Below, one piece after another: positions 17,219 to 25,614 of a DNA stretch of 33,599 nt. A model generated the notes under the pieces. The model did not search any database, was not told the DNA's origin, and saw only the letters and a list, made by a program, of their open reading frames with translations. Source of the stretch: CAZPMC01 sp964587755 (GTDB lineage: Bacteria; Bacillota; Clostridia; Acetivibrionales; DTU013); assembly GCA_964587755.1 (NCBI GenBank), contig CAZPMC010000023.1, positions 1 through 33,599 on the forward strand, read 5' to 3'. Numbering within the stretch: position 1 is the first letter of the stretch; each line of letters opens with the position of its first letter. Both the position numbers and the translations under genes were made by a program.

Positions 17219-19201
17219 ATGACAAAAGGGGTAAAAGCTGAATTCTATGGGAACGACAGCATATCATCCCTAAAGGGTGCAGACCGTGTCAGACTCAGAC
17301 CGGGAGTTATATTTGGTTCTGACGGAATAGAAGGTTGCCAGCATTCCTTTTTCGAAATTCTTTCAAATTCAATTGATGAAGCAAGAGAAGGCTTTGGTGA
17401 TAGAATAGAAGTCACGCGCCATGCTGACTACTCTATTACTATAAGGGATTACGGACGCGGAATTCCTCTGGATTACAATCCAAATGAAGACCGTTACAAT
17501 TGGGAATTAGTTTTTTGTGAGCTTTATGCTGGAGGAAAGTATCAGAATAATTCAGGCGAGCATTATGAATTCAGCCTCGGCTTAAATGGCTTAGGAAGCT
17601 GTGCAACACAATACAGCTCCGAATATATGAATGTAACTGTATTTAGGGATGGATACAGTTTTGACCTCCGGTTTGAGAAGGGGGAAAATGTTGGTGGGCT
17701 TATTAAGCAGAAATGCAACTATAAAAGTACAGGAACAATACAGACCTGGAAGCCTGATCTTGAGGTGTTTACGGATATTAATATTCCCCTGGAATACTAT
17801 ATTACTACCCTTAAAAAGCAGGCTGTAGTCAATTCAGGTGTTAAATTCATATTGTTTGACGAGGAATCGGGTGAGACCTATGAATTTTGCTATGACAACG
17901 GCATAGTTGACTATATCAATGAAATAAGCGGCGATAAGGGCTTTACGTCAGTACAGTATTTTGAAAGCTCAGCAAAGGGCAGGGACAGGGAGGACAAGCC
18001 CGAGTACAAGGTAAAGATGCAGGTTGCCTTTTGCTTCAATAATGAAATAAATCTTTTGGAGTACTACCATAATTCAAGCTTTTTAGAGTATGGTGGTTCA
18101 CCGGATAAAGCAGTCAAATCAGCATTTGTCAATGAAATTGATAAATGCATTAGAAGCAAGGGCAAGTACAACAAGGACGAATCAAAAATAACCTTTACCG
18201 ATATACAAGACAGTCTTATCCTTGTTACAAATTCATTTTCTACTATCACAAGCTATGAAAACCAGACAAAAAAGTCTATAACGAATAAATTTATCCAAGA
18301 GGCTATGACGGACTTCTTAAAGCAGCAGTTGGAGGTTTATCTGATAGAGAACCAGCTTGAAAGCGATAAAATTGTCGAGCAAGTGCTAGTCAACAAGAGA
18401 AGCCGTGAAACTGCAGAGAAAACAAGGATTAATATCAAGAAAAAGCTGGGCGGCACTATTGACATGTCCAACAGAGTTAAGAAATTTGTGGACTGCAGGA
18501 CGAAGGACATAAGCAAAAGAGAACTCTATATTGTCGAGGGAGATTCGGCCCTGGGCTCCTGCAAAATGGGCAGAGATGCTGAGTTTCAGGCTATAATGCC
18601 TGTTAGAGGAAAAATACTCAACTGCCTTAAGGCAGATTATAATGTTATATTTAAAAATGAAATAATAGTTGACCTGTTAAAGGTTCTGGGGTGCGGTGTT
18701 GAAATAAAGTCTAAGCATAATAAAGATTTAAGCACCTTTGACATGGATAATCTAAAATGGAGCAAGATAATTATTTGCACTGATGCGGATGTAGACGGCT
18801 ATCAAATAAGAACCCTTATACTGGCTATGCTTTACCGGCTGGTACCTACACTTATTCAGGAGGGAAAGGTCTATATAGCAGAGTCGCCTCTATTTGAAAT
18901 AACATGTAAGGGCAAGTCATATTTTGCCTACACAGAGCAGGAGAAGGCCAAGATACTTGCAAATCTGAAGGGCTCCAAATATACAATCCAGCGTTCTAAA
19001 GGCCTTGGGGAAAATGAGCCTGAGATGATGTGGCTGACAACAATGAACCCTGAGACAAGAAGACTTATTAAGATAATGCCCGGTGATATCCATGAAACAG
19101 AGACGATGTTTGATTTAATGCTGGGCAACAATCTTCAGGGCAGGAAGGATTTTATTGAGGAAAACGGAAGCAAATATATAGAATTGATTGATGTAAGCTG
19201 A
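17219..19201 (+). CDS. parE: Divergent type IIA topoisomerase, ATPase/Toprim subunit (ParE/GyrB-like)
   Basis: 660 residues. The GHKL ATPase has EILSNSIDEA (catalytic Glu and Mg-binding Asn), RDYGRGIP, GLNGLGS and the QTK loop ENQTKKS. The Toprim domain has VEGDSALGS with Glu440 and TDADVDGYQIRTL with Asp522, Asp524 and Asp526. PVRGKILN and RSKGLGENEPEMMW follow the family order. All catalytic positions are kept, but many near-invariant neighbours differ from classical GyrB/ParE (LHGVG is LNGLG, EGDSAGGS is EGDSALGS). It therefore belongs to a divergent clostridial lineage that is probably a topoisomerase IV equivalent. It couples ATP binding to strand passage with the A subunit 23 bp downstream. 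Confidence 0.82.
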   Translation: MTKGVKAEFYGNDSISSLKGADRVRLRPGVIFGSDGIEGCQHSFFEILSNSIDEAREGFGDRIEVTRHADYSITIRDYGRGIPLDYNPNEDRYNWELVFCELYAGGKYQNNSGEHYEFSLGLNGLGSCATQYSSEYMNVTVFRDGYSFDLRFEKGENVGGLIKQKCNYKSTGTIQTWKPDLEVFTDINIPLEYYITTLKKQAVVNSGVKFILFDEESGETYEFCYDNGIVDYINEISGDKGFTSVQYFESSAKGRDREDKPEYKVKMQVAFCFNNEINLLEYYHNSSFLEYGGSPDKAVKSAFVNEIDKCIRSKGKYNKDESKITFTDIQDSLILVTNSFSTITSYENQTKKSITNKFIQEAMTDFLKQQLEVYLIENQLESDKIVEQVLVNKRSRETAEKTRINIKKKLGGTIDMSNRVKKFVDCRTKDISKRELYIVEGDSALGSCKMGRDAEFQAIMPVRGKILNCLKADYNVIFKNEIIVDLLKVLGCGVEIKSKHNKDLSTFDMDNLKWSKIIICTDADVDGYQIRTLILAMLYRLVPTLIQEGKVYIAESPLFEITCKGKSYFAYTEQEKAKILANLKGSKYTIQRSKGLGENEPEMMWLTTMNPETRRLIKIMPGDIHETETMFDLMLGNNLQGRKDFIEENGSKYIELIDVS

Positions 19202-19224
19202 TTTTACGAAAAAGGTGATTATGT

Positions 19225-21411
19225 TTGAATAATAATTTTGTTAAGCAGAAAATTGTTGATACCATTGAGCAAAATTTCATGCCTTATGCTATGAGTGTGA
19301 TTATCTCAAGAGCCATACCTGAGATAGACGGGTTTAAGCCGTCCCACAGGAAGCTTCTTTATACAATGTATAAAATGGGACTTTTGACGGGCAACAGGAC
19401 AAAATCTGCAAATGTTGTAGGGCAGACGATGAAGCTAAACCCTCATGGTGAAATGGCCATATACGAGACAATGGTAAGGCTGACACGTGGCAATGGTGCC
19501 TTATTACATCCCTATGTAGATTCAAAGGGGAATATGGGTAAACAGTATTCCAAGGATATGCGCTTTGCAGCCTCACGTTATACTGAGGTTAAGTTGGAGA
19601 AAATATGTGAAGAGCTGATGCGTGACCTGGATAAAAATGCGGTGGATTTTGTAGACAACTATGATGGGACATTAAAGGAGCCTGTGCTTTTCCCAGCCAC
19701 CTTCCCAAGTATTTTGGTAAATGCCAATCAAGGTATTGCAGTTGGCATGGCAAGCAATTTGTGCAGCTTTAACCTCAAGGAAATCTGTGATGCAACAGTA
19801 GCCTATATTAATGATGAAAATGCGGATTTGTTGAAATATATTAAAGCTCCGGATTTTTCTACAGGCGGCAGTCTCATTTACAATGAGAAGGAGATGCGGC
19901 AGGTTTATTCAACAGGCAGGGGCAGCTTCAAGGTCAGAGCGAAATACCGGTTTGACAAGGCCAATAGCTGTATAGAAATATATGAGATTCCGTATACTAC
20001 TACTGTTGAGGCAATAATTGACTCCATTATTGATATTGTTAAAAAGGGAACCATAAAGGAAATTACCGATGTACGTGATGAGACGGGGCTTTTAGGTCTT
20101 AAGATTGCGCTGGACATTAGGAAGAGTGCGGAACCTGATTTAATAATGAACAAGCTTTACAAGCTGACGCCGCTTGAAGACAGCTTTAGCTGTAATTTTA
20201 ACGTTCTTATTGACAACAGGCCAAAAGTAATGGGCATCAAAGAGATTATTAAGGAATGGCTGATTTTTAGAATCGGTTGTGTTAAGAGACAACTGCTTTA
20301 TGACATCGATAAAAAGGAAGAAAAGCTGCACTTGCTTCTGGGCTTAAGAAAGATATTATTGGATATTGATAAGGCTATAGCTATTATAAGAGGAACCCGG
20401 AACGATTCACAGGTTATATCAAATTTGATGAAGGGATTTGATATTGACAAGACACAAGCTGAATTTGTGGCAGAAATAAAGCTTAGAAACTTAAACAAGG
20501 AATATATATTAGACAAAGTTGCCGAAGTTGAAAAGCTGCAAAAGGAAATTGAAGAGCTAAAGGATATTTCACAAAATGAAAGCAAAATCAGACAGATAAT
20601 TGCAAAGCAGCTTAAAGAAGTGTCTAAAAAGTACGGTCAGCCAAGGAAAACAGAGATTATTTCTGAGGAGCATATCGAAGAAATAACCCATGAGCACATG
20701 ATAGATGATTACAATTTAAAGCTGTTCCTTACAGAACAAAACTACCTGAAAAAGATACCTCTTGTATCCCTCAGGGCAAATCCGGAGCAAAAGCTGAAGG
20801 ATGAAGATAAGATCATACAGGAGATAGAGACTCACAACAAAGCAGAGCTTTTGCTGTTTTCAGACCGCCATACGGTTTACAAGCTAAGATGCTATGACAT
20901 TCCCGACTGTAAGGCAAGCACTTTAGGTGAATTCCTGACAAATCTATTGAAGATGCCCGATGACGAGAGAATAATTTATATTGCCGCTACAGATGAATAT
21001 GAGGGCTGGATGCTGTTTTCATTTGAAAACGGAAAGTGTGCAAAAATTGACCTTACAAGCTATGCAACAAAAACAAACAGGAAAAAGCTTGCCAATGCAT
21101 ACTCAGATAAATCACCCCTGGTTGATATCCGCTTCCTTGCGGATGATATGGATTTAGTGGCATTAAGCAGTATAAATAAGGTCCTTGTCTTTAATACAAG
21201 CCGGATTAACTCCAAATCAACAAGAAGCTCTCAAGGTGTTCAGGTAATGAAGGAAAAGAAGGGAAGCTTTATGTGTGATGTTAAGTCTATAAAGGAGTCC
21301 GGAATTCGCAATCCGGATTATTATAGGGTAAAGACAATACCGGGGGTAGGTTATTATTTAAGAGAGGATGACTCGCCGGATAACCAGCTTTCAATAAAGC
21401 TTGATGAATAA
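19225..21411 (+). CDS. parC: Divergent type IIA topoisomerase, DNA-cleaving subunit (ParC/GyrA-like)
   Basis: 728 residues. YAMSVIISRAIPE, DGFKPSHRKLLY and AASRYTEVKL with catalytic Arg118-Tyr119 define the breakage-reunion domain. DFVDNYDGT and ILVNANQGIAVGMAS also fit. A coiled coil lies near 430-480. The C-terminal part is short and lacks the GyrA box (QRRGGKG), so wrapping and gyrase activity are unlikely and a decatenase/topo IV role is inferred. The residue at the quinolone-binding Ser83 position of GyrA is Met77, and Asp87 is Glu81. Translation most likely starts at the TTG at 19225, since GGTGA lies 6 bases before it. An ATG at 19221 in another frame stops after three codons. The stop overlaps the next gene. 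Confidence 0.82.
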   Translation: MNNNFVKQKIVDTIEQNFMPYAMSVIISRAIPEIDGFKPSHRKLLYTMYKMGLLTGNRTKSANVVGQTMKLNPHGEMAIYETMVRLTRGNGALLHPYVDSKGNMGKQYSKDMRFAASRYTEVKLEKICEELMRDLDKNAVDFVDNYDGTLKEPVLFPATFPSILVNANQGIAVGMASNLCSFNLKEICDATVAYINDENADLLKYIKAPDFSTGGSLIYNEKEMRQVYSTGRGSFKVRAKYRFDKANSCIEIYEIPYTTTVEAIIDSIIDIVKKGTIKEITDVRDETGLLGLKIALDIRKSAEPDLIMNKLYKLTPLEDSFSCNFNVLIDNRPKVMGIKEIIKEWLIFRIGCVKRQLLYDIDKKEEKLHLLLGLRKILLDIDKAIAIIRGTRNDSQVISNLMKGFDIDKTQAEFVAEIKLRNLNKEYILDKVAEVEKLQKEIEELKDISQNESKIRQIIAKQLKEVSKKYGQPRKTEIISEEHIEEITHEHMIDDYNLKLFLTEQNYLKKIPLVSLRANPEQKLKDEDKIIQEIETHNKAELLLFSDRHTVYKLRCYDIPDCKASTLGEFLTNLLKMPDDERIIYIAATDEYEGWMLFSFENGKCAKIDLTSYATKTNRKKLANAYSDKSPLVDIRFLADDMDLVALSSINKVLVFNTSRINSKSTRSSQGVQVMKEKKGSFMCDVKSIKESGIRNPDYYRVKTIPGVGYYLREDDSPDNQLSIKLDE

Positions 21412-22114
21412 GTTTATGCAAACAATAACAATGAGTAAAAAAATAAAAATCGTTGTTTATGCAGTACTGAGTTTAGTCTTTATAGGCATAATAATTTATC
21501 TTACCATAAGGTTTGGACCGCAAATCAAAGATCTCACCCAAAAGCCCGAGGAACTGATGATTTTGCTTAATTCTTATGGCTGGAGGGGCATACTAGTGTT
21601 TATCGGCATTCAAATACTGCAGGTTGTGGTAGCTTTGATACCTGGGGAATTGGTCCAAATTGCCGGTGGGTATATTTACGGAACGTGGTTGGGAACTTTC
21701 TACTCACTTATTGGGATTGTTGCAGGCTCAATAATTGTTTTTTCCATAGCACGTCTGGTGGGATATCCTTTGGTGAGGCTTTTGGTTCCAACCGTCTACC
21801 TTGAGAAATTTAAGTTCATGATTAACAGCAAAAAGACTGAAGCAGGAATGTTAATGCTATTTTTAATTCCCGGAATACCAAAGGATATAGTAACATATAT
21901 TGCGGGGATTACTCCAATAAAGCCTCTTACTTTCTTTACAATTATTACAATAGGAAGATTTCCGGCACTTCTTGCCTCATCCTACATAGGGAGTAACACA
22001 CAAAAAGGCAACTATGGAATTGTTATAATACTTTCTGTAGCTGCCCTGATTCTTTTTATCGCAGGATTGCTGTTTAAGGATAAAATCCTTGAGAAAATAA
22101 GCAAGATTACTTGA
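21404..22114 (+). CDS. TVP38/TMEM64 (VTT domain) membrane protein
   Basis: About 236 residues with six or so membrane helices. The VTT/DedA-like core shows ALIPGELVQIAGGYIYG, then FSIARLVGYPLV, and the reentrant-loop motif IPGIPKDIVTYIAGI typical of TVP38/TMEM64. In eukaryotes related proteins scramble lipids. In bacteria the role is membrane lipid or envelope homeostasis, not firmly known. The ATG overlaps the topoisomerase A stop by 8 bp, and there is no good ribosome binding site, so translation is probably coupled. The 3' end overlaps the convergent aspartate kinase by 8 bp. Confidence 0.9.
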   Translation: MNKFMQTITMSKKIKIVVYAVLSLVFIGIIIYLTIRFGPQIKDLTQKPEELMILLNSYGWRGILVFIGIQILQVVVALIPGELVQIAGGYIYGTWLGTFYSLIGIVAGSIIVFSIARLVGYPLVRLLVPTVYLEKFKFMINSKKTEAGMLMLFLIPGIPKDIVTYIAGITPIKPLTFFTIITIGRFPALLASSYIGSNTQKGNYGIVIILSVAALILFIAGLLFKDKILEKISKIT

Positions 22115-23456
22115 AGAATTCATAATATAACGCTTCAATGGCTTTGTCTTTCAACGCTGATTTAACCCCGAACATCATGCTTACCTCAGATGGGCCCTGA
22201 TTAATCATATCTAGGTTAATACCTGCTTCAGCAAGTGCGCTGGAGGCTCTTGCTGTAATTCCTAAGGTGTTTCGCATTCCTTCCCCTACAATCATTATCA
22301 AGGCAAGGTCCCGTTCAACTGATATATCATCTACAGCAAGCTCTGCCTTTGCCCGGTGAATAATTCTCTTTTCTTTTTCTTCATCTAAAAGATGCTGCTT
22401 CATAATGATAGAGATATTGTCAATCCCGGAGGGCATATGCTCATAGGAAATATGCTCCTCCTCAAGAATTTGAAGCATTTTACGCCCAAAACCGACTTCC
22501 CGGTTCATAAGGTATTTGCTCACATAAATAAAGCAAAAACCTGAATCTCCTGCAATTCCGACAACCGGCTCGGTAATATTTGTACGTTCCTTTACAATTG
22601 TTGTACCCGGTGCATCAGGATTGTTTGTGTTTTTTATCCTGACGGGGATACCTTTTTTAAATACCGGAACCAGCGCTTCCTCATGGAACACGCTAAAGCC
22701 TGCGTATGCCAGCTCTCTCATTTCCCTATAGGTAGCCTCGGTAATTGGCTTTGGTGAGCTAATCAGATTGGGGTTTACAGAGTAAACATTATCAACGTCG
22801 GTATAGTTTTCATAAAGGTCTGCATCAACTGCTGCTGCAAGGATTGAACCTGTTATATCTGAGCCGCCCCTGGGCAGGGTAACCACATGACCTTCCGGTG
22901 AGTAACCGAAAAAACCTGGGAAAATAATAATTCCCGGAAGTCCCGACAGTGTCTTTAGGTTTTCATAGGACTCAGGCAGTACCTGGGCATTTCCGTATTC
23001 GTCACTAAGAAGCAGCCCCGCTTCCTTTGGATTTATGTATTGGGCTTGCACACCTATGCTTTGAAGATATGATGCCACGAGCTTTGCGCAATTATCTTCT
23101 CCAGACGCTTTGATGTTATCTGTATACCTATATAAATCACTTTTATCACTTTTTATCCGGGAATAAAGGTCATCTGAAATGCTTTTTACTATTTCATCTG
23201 TAAGACCAAGTCCGGAGGCAATTTCTGCATATCTTGAGATGACAGCTTGCATTTCGGCACCAGAATCACCCTTTTCTAATTCTGCTTTTGAACAAGCTAT
23301 AAGTAAATCGGTCACTTTTATGTCATCGCTGAAACGCTTTCCTGGTGCGGACACTACCACCAGCTTTCTCTGAGAATCGGACAATATAACGGAACAGACC
23401 TTTTTTATTTGGTCTGCGGAAGCTAATGATGTTCCTCCAAATTTTGCAACTTTCAT
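22107..23456 (-). CDS. lysC: Aspartate kinase (monofunctional, AKIII/YclM-like)
   Basis: 449 residues. It catalyses phosphorylation of aspartate, the first step to lysine, threonine, methionine and diaminopimelate. Motifs are KFGGTSLAS at the N-terminus, TLPRGGSDITGS, and NYTDVDNVYSVNP. Two C-terminal ACT domains follow (VVGIAGDSGFCFIYV and LIMIVGEGMRNTLG). Sequence and length resemble Bacillus YclM rather than the alpha/beta-subunit LysC with internal start. The frame is open further upstream, but the ATG at 23456 has CGGAGG at the right distance and begins the conserved sequence. It stands alone with its own promoter, and the short leader has no lysine riboswitch. Confidence 0.93.
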   Translation of the reverse strand: MKVAKFGGTSLASADQIKKVCSVILSDSQRKLVVVSAPGKRFSDDIKVTDLLIACSKAELEKGDSGAEMQAVISRYAEIASGLGLTDEIVKSISDDLYSRIKSDKSDLYRYTDNIKASGEDNCAKLVASYLQSIGVQAQYINPKEAGLLLSDEYGNAQVLPESYENLKTLSGLPGIIIFPGFFGYSPEGHVVTLPRGGSDITGSILAAAVDADLYENYTDVDNVYSVNPNLISSPKPITEATYREMRELAYAGFSVFHEEALVPVFKKGIPVRIKNTNNPDAPGTTIVKERTNITEPVVGIAGDSGFCFIYVSKYLMNREVGFGRKMLQILEEEHISYEHMPSGIDNISIIMKQHLLDEEKEKRIIHRAKAELAVDDISVERDLALIMIVGEGMRNTLGITARASSALAEAGINLDMINQGPSEVSMMFGVKSALKDKAIEALYYEFFK

Positions 23457-23486
23457 TTTCAAACCTCCGAATTTATAATTCATTAT

Positions 23487-23516
23487 ATTATCACATCTAG
23501 TAATTGTGCGTGTCAA
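23487..23516 (-). promoter_or_regulatory. Sigma-A promoter for aspartate kinase
   Basis: On the minus strand a perfect TTGACA (23516-23511) and GATAAT (23492-23487) are 18 bp apart, 31 bp before the ATG. It is divergent from the uvrB promoter. Confidence 0.65.
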
Positions 23517-23528
23517 TAAAAAAATATG

Positions 23529-23542
23529 CGAACATTTGTTTG
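23529..23542 (+). promoter_or_regulatory. LexA (SOS) box of the uvrBA operon
   Basis: CGAACATTTGTTTG matches the Gram-positive LexA/DinR operator form CGAAC-N4-GTTCG with one half-site change (GTTTG). It overlaps the -35 region of the uvrB promoter, as expected for LexA repression and DNA-damage induction. Confidence 0.75.
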
Positions 23543-23567
23543 CATGCATGTATAGTTGTGCTATAAT
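23540..23567 (+). promoter_or_regulatory. Promoter of uvrBA
   Basis: TTGCAT (23540-23545) and TATAAT (23562-23567) lie 16 bp apart, about 47 bp before the uvrB ATG. The LexA box covers its -35. Confidence 0.65.
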
Positions 23568-23613
23568 ATGTTATGAAATTAAGCTATTGCCAGCAGTAAA
23601 AAATGGAGGAAGT

Positions 23614-25584
23614 ATGGCAGAATTTAAGTTGGTTTCAGATTATAAATTGTGCGGTGATCAGCCTGAAGCTGTTGAAAAGCTGGTGCAGGGCCTGAACAGA
23701 AATTACAGGCACCAGACACTTTTAGGCGTCACAGGGTCGGGTAAGACATTTACAATGGCAAATGTCATAGAACGGGTTCAAAGACCCACACTTGTCATTG
23801 CCCATAATAAAACACTGGCTGCCCAACTGTGCAGTGAATTTAAAGAGTTTTTTCCCCACAACGCCGTGGAGTATTTCGTCAGCTACTATGACTATTACCA
23901 GCCTGAGGCATACATTGCGGCTACTGATACCTATATTGAGAAGGATTCATCAATAAATGACGAGATTGACAAGCTCAGGCACTCAGCAACGGCAGCTCTT
24001 TTTGAGAGAAGGGACGTTATAATTGTAGCCAGTGTATCGTGTATTTACGGCCTGGGAGACCCAGAGGACTATACGGACCTGATGCTGTCCTTAAGGCCGG
24101 GCATGGTACGCGAGCGTGATGATATAATTAGAAAGCTTGTGGATATACAGTACAACAGAAATGAAATAGACTTTAAAAGAGGTACATTCAGGGCCAGGGG
24201 AGATGTTCTGGAGATATTTCCACCGGATTCCTCTGATAAGATTTTGAGGGTGGAGTTTTTTGGCGATGAGATAGAGAGGCTTTCGGAGGTGGACTTATTA
24301 ACCGGTGAAATACTTGGGTTAAGAACCCATGCAGCAATATTTCCTGCCAATCACTATGCCACCACAAGGTCAAAAATGTTAAAGGCCATTGACTCAATAG
24401 AGGCAGAGCTTACGGAGAGGCTAAAGGAGCTTAAGGAGCAGGAGAAGCTGCTGGAAGCCCAGAGACTTGAGCAGCGTACCAGATATGATTTAGAGATGCT
24501 TCAGGAAATTGGCTTCTGCCAGGGAATTGAAAACTATTCAAGACATATAAGCGGCAGGGAGCCGGGAAGCCCTCCTTATACGCTGATAGATTATTTTCCT
24601 GAGGATATGCTTCTTTTTGTTGATGAATCCCATGTTACCATACCTCAAATAGGAGGTATGTATAACGGTGACAAAGCAAGGAAAGATTCTCTTGTGGAGT
24701 ACGGATTCAGGCTTCCGTCGGCTTATGACAACAGGCCGCTTACGTTTGGAGAATTTGAAAAGAAAATAAAGCAAGCCATATATATCAGTGCTACTCCGGG
24801 GAAATATGAAAAAGAACATTCAAAACAGATAGTGGAGCAGATTATCAGACCGACAGGGCTTATTGATCCTGAAATTATTGTCAGACCTGTAAAAGGGCAA
24901 ATAGATGATTTGATCGGGGAGATTTCAAAGAGAGTAGAAAAGCAGCAAAGAGTATTGGTTACAACGCTGACAAAGAAAATGGCTGAGGATTTGACAGACT
25001 ATCTAAAGGAGCTTGATTTTAAGGTGGAATACCTCCATTCTGACGTTGATACATTAGAGAGAATGGAGCTTATAAGAGATTTAAGATTAGGGGTTTTTGA
25101 TGTTCTTGTGGGTATCAACTTACTTAGAGAAGGGCTGGACTTGCCTGAGGTTACACTTGTGGCAATACTTGATGCTGACAAGGAAGGTTTCTTAAGATCA
25201 GAGACCTCTCTGGTGCAGACAATCGGCAGGGCTGCAAGACATGTTGAAGGGACTGTTATTATGTATGCCGACACCATAACAGACTCAATGCAAAAGGCAA
25301 TTAGTGAGACTAACAGAAGAAGAAAGATACAGTCGGATTATAATGCAAAGCATAATATAATCCCTACAACTGTTCAAAAGGGTATCAGGGATGTAATCGA
25401 AACAATTAAGGCTTCCGAGGACGATGCAAAATATTCGGTTGTCCGGGATGTTGAAAATCTTGATGAAAAGAGCCGTATGGCTTTGATAGACAAGCTTGAA
25501 AAAGAAATGAAGCAGGCTGCAAAAGACTTGCAGTTCGAAAGGGCAGCCGAATTAAGAGACAGACTCAAAGAGTTGAAAGGCTAA
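23614..25584 (+). CDS. uvrB: Excinuclease ABC subunit B
   Basis: 656 residues. This is the helicase-like damage-verifying subunit of nucleotide excision repair. Walker A is GVTGSGKT. The beta-hairpin that clamps damaged DNA is visible around YYDYYQPEAYIAATDTYIEK. Helicase motifs follow, including DESH, SATPG, and the QTIGRAAR motif VI. The C-terminal UVR domain is LEKEMKQAAKDLQFERAAELRDRL, which contacts UvrC. The frame is open from 23506, but the ATG at 23614 has TGGAGGAAGT in front and starts the conserved protein. uvrA follows after 30 bp and no uvrC is in the window. Confidence 0.97.
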   Translation: MAEFKLVSDYKLCGDQPEAVEKLVQGLNRNYRHQTLLGVTGSGKTFTMANVIERVQRPTLVIAHNKTLAAQLCSEFKEFFPHNAVEYFVSYYDYYQPEAYIAATDTYIEKDSSINDEIDKLRHSATAALFERRDVIIVASVSCIYGLGDPEDYTDLMLSLRPGMVRERDDIIRKLVDIQYNRNEIDFKRGTFRARGDVLEIFPPDSSDKILRVEFFGDEIERLSEVDLLTGEILGLRTHAAIFPANHYATTRSKMLKAIDSIEAELTERLKELKEQEKLLEAQRLEQRTRYDLEMLQEIGFCQGIENYSRHISGREPGSPPYTLIDYFPEDMLLFVDESHVTIPQIGGMYNGDKARKDSLVEYGFRLPSAYDNRPLTFGEFEKKIKQAIYISATPGKYEKEHSKQIVEQIIRPTGLIDPEIIVRPVKGQIDDLIGEISKRVEKQQRVLVTTLTKKMAEDLTDYLKELDFKVEYLHSDVDTLERMELIRDLRLGVFDVLVGINLLREGLDLPEVTLVAILDADKEGFLRSETSLVQTIGRAARHVEGTVIMYADTITDSMQKAISETNRRRKIQSDYNAKHNIIPTTVQKGIRDVIETIKASEDDAKYSVVRDVENLDEKSRMALIDKLEKEMKQAAKDLQFERAAELRDRLKELKG

Positions 25585-25614
25585 AATAAATGGCAAAGGA
25601 AGAAAGTAAGGCAC

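Noticed and set aside
23457..23613. Possible lysine riboswitch before aspartate kinase.
   Set aside because: The leader from the predicted start is only about 25 bases, too short for the aptamer, and no conserved core was seen.
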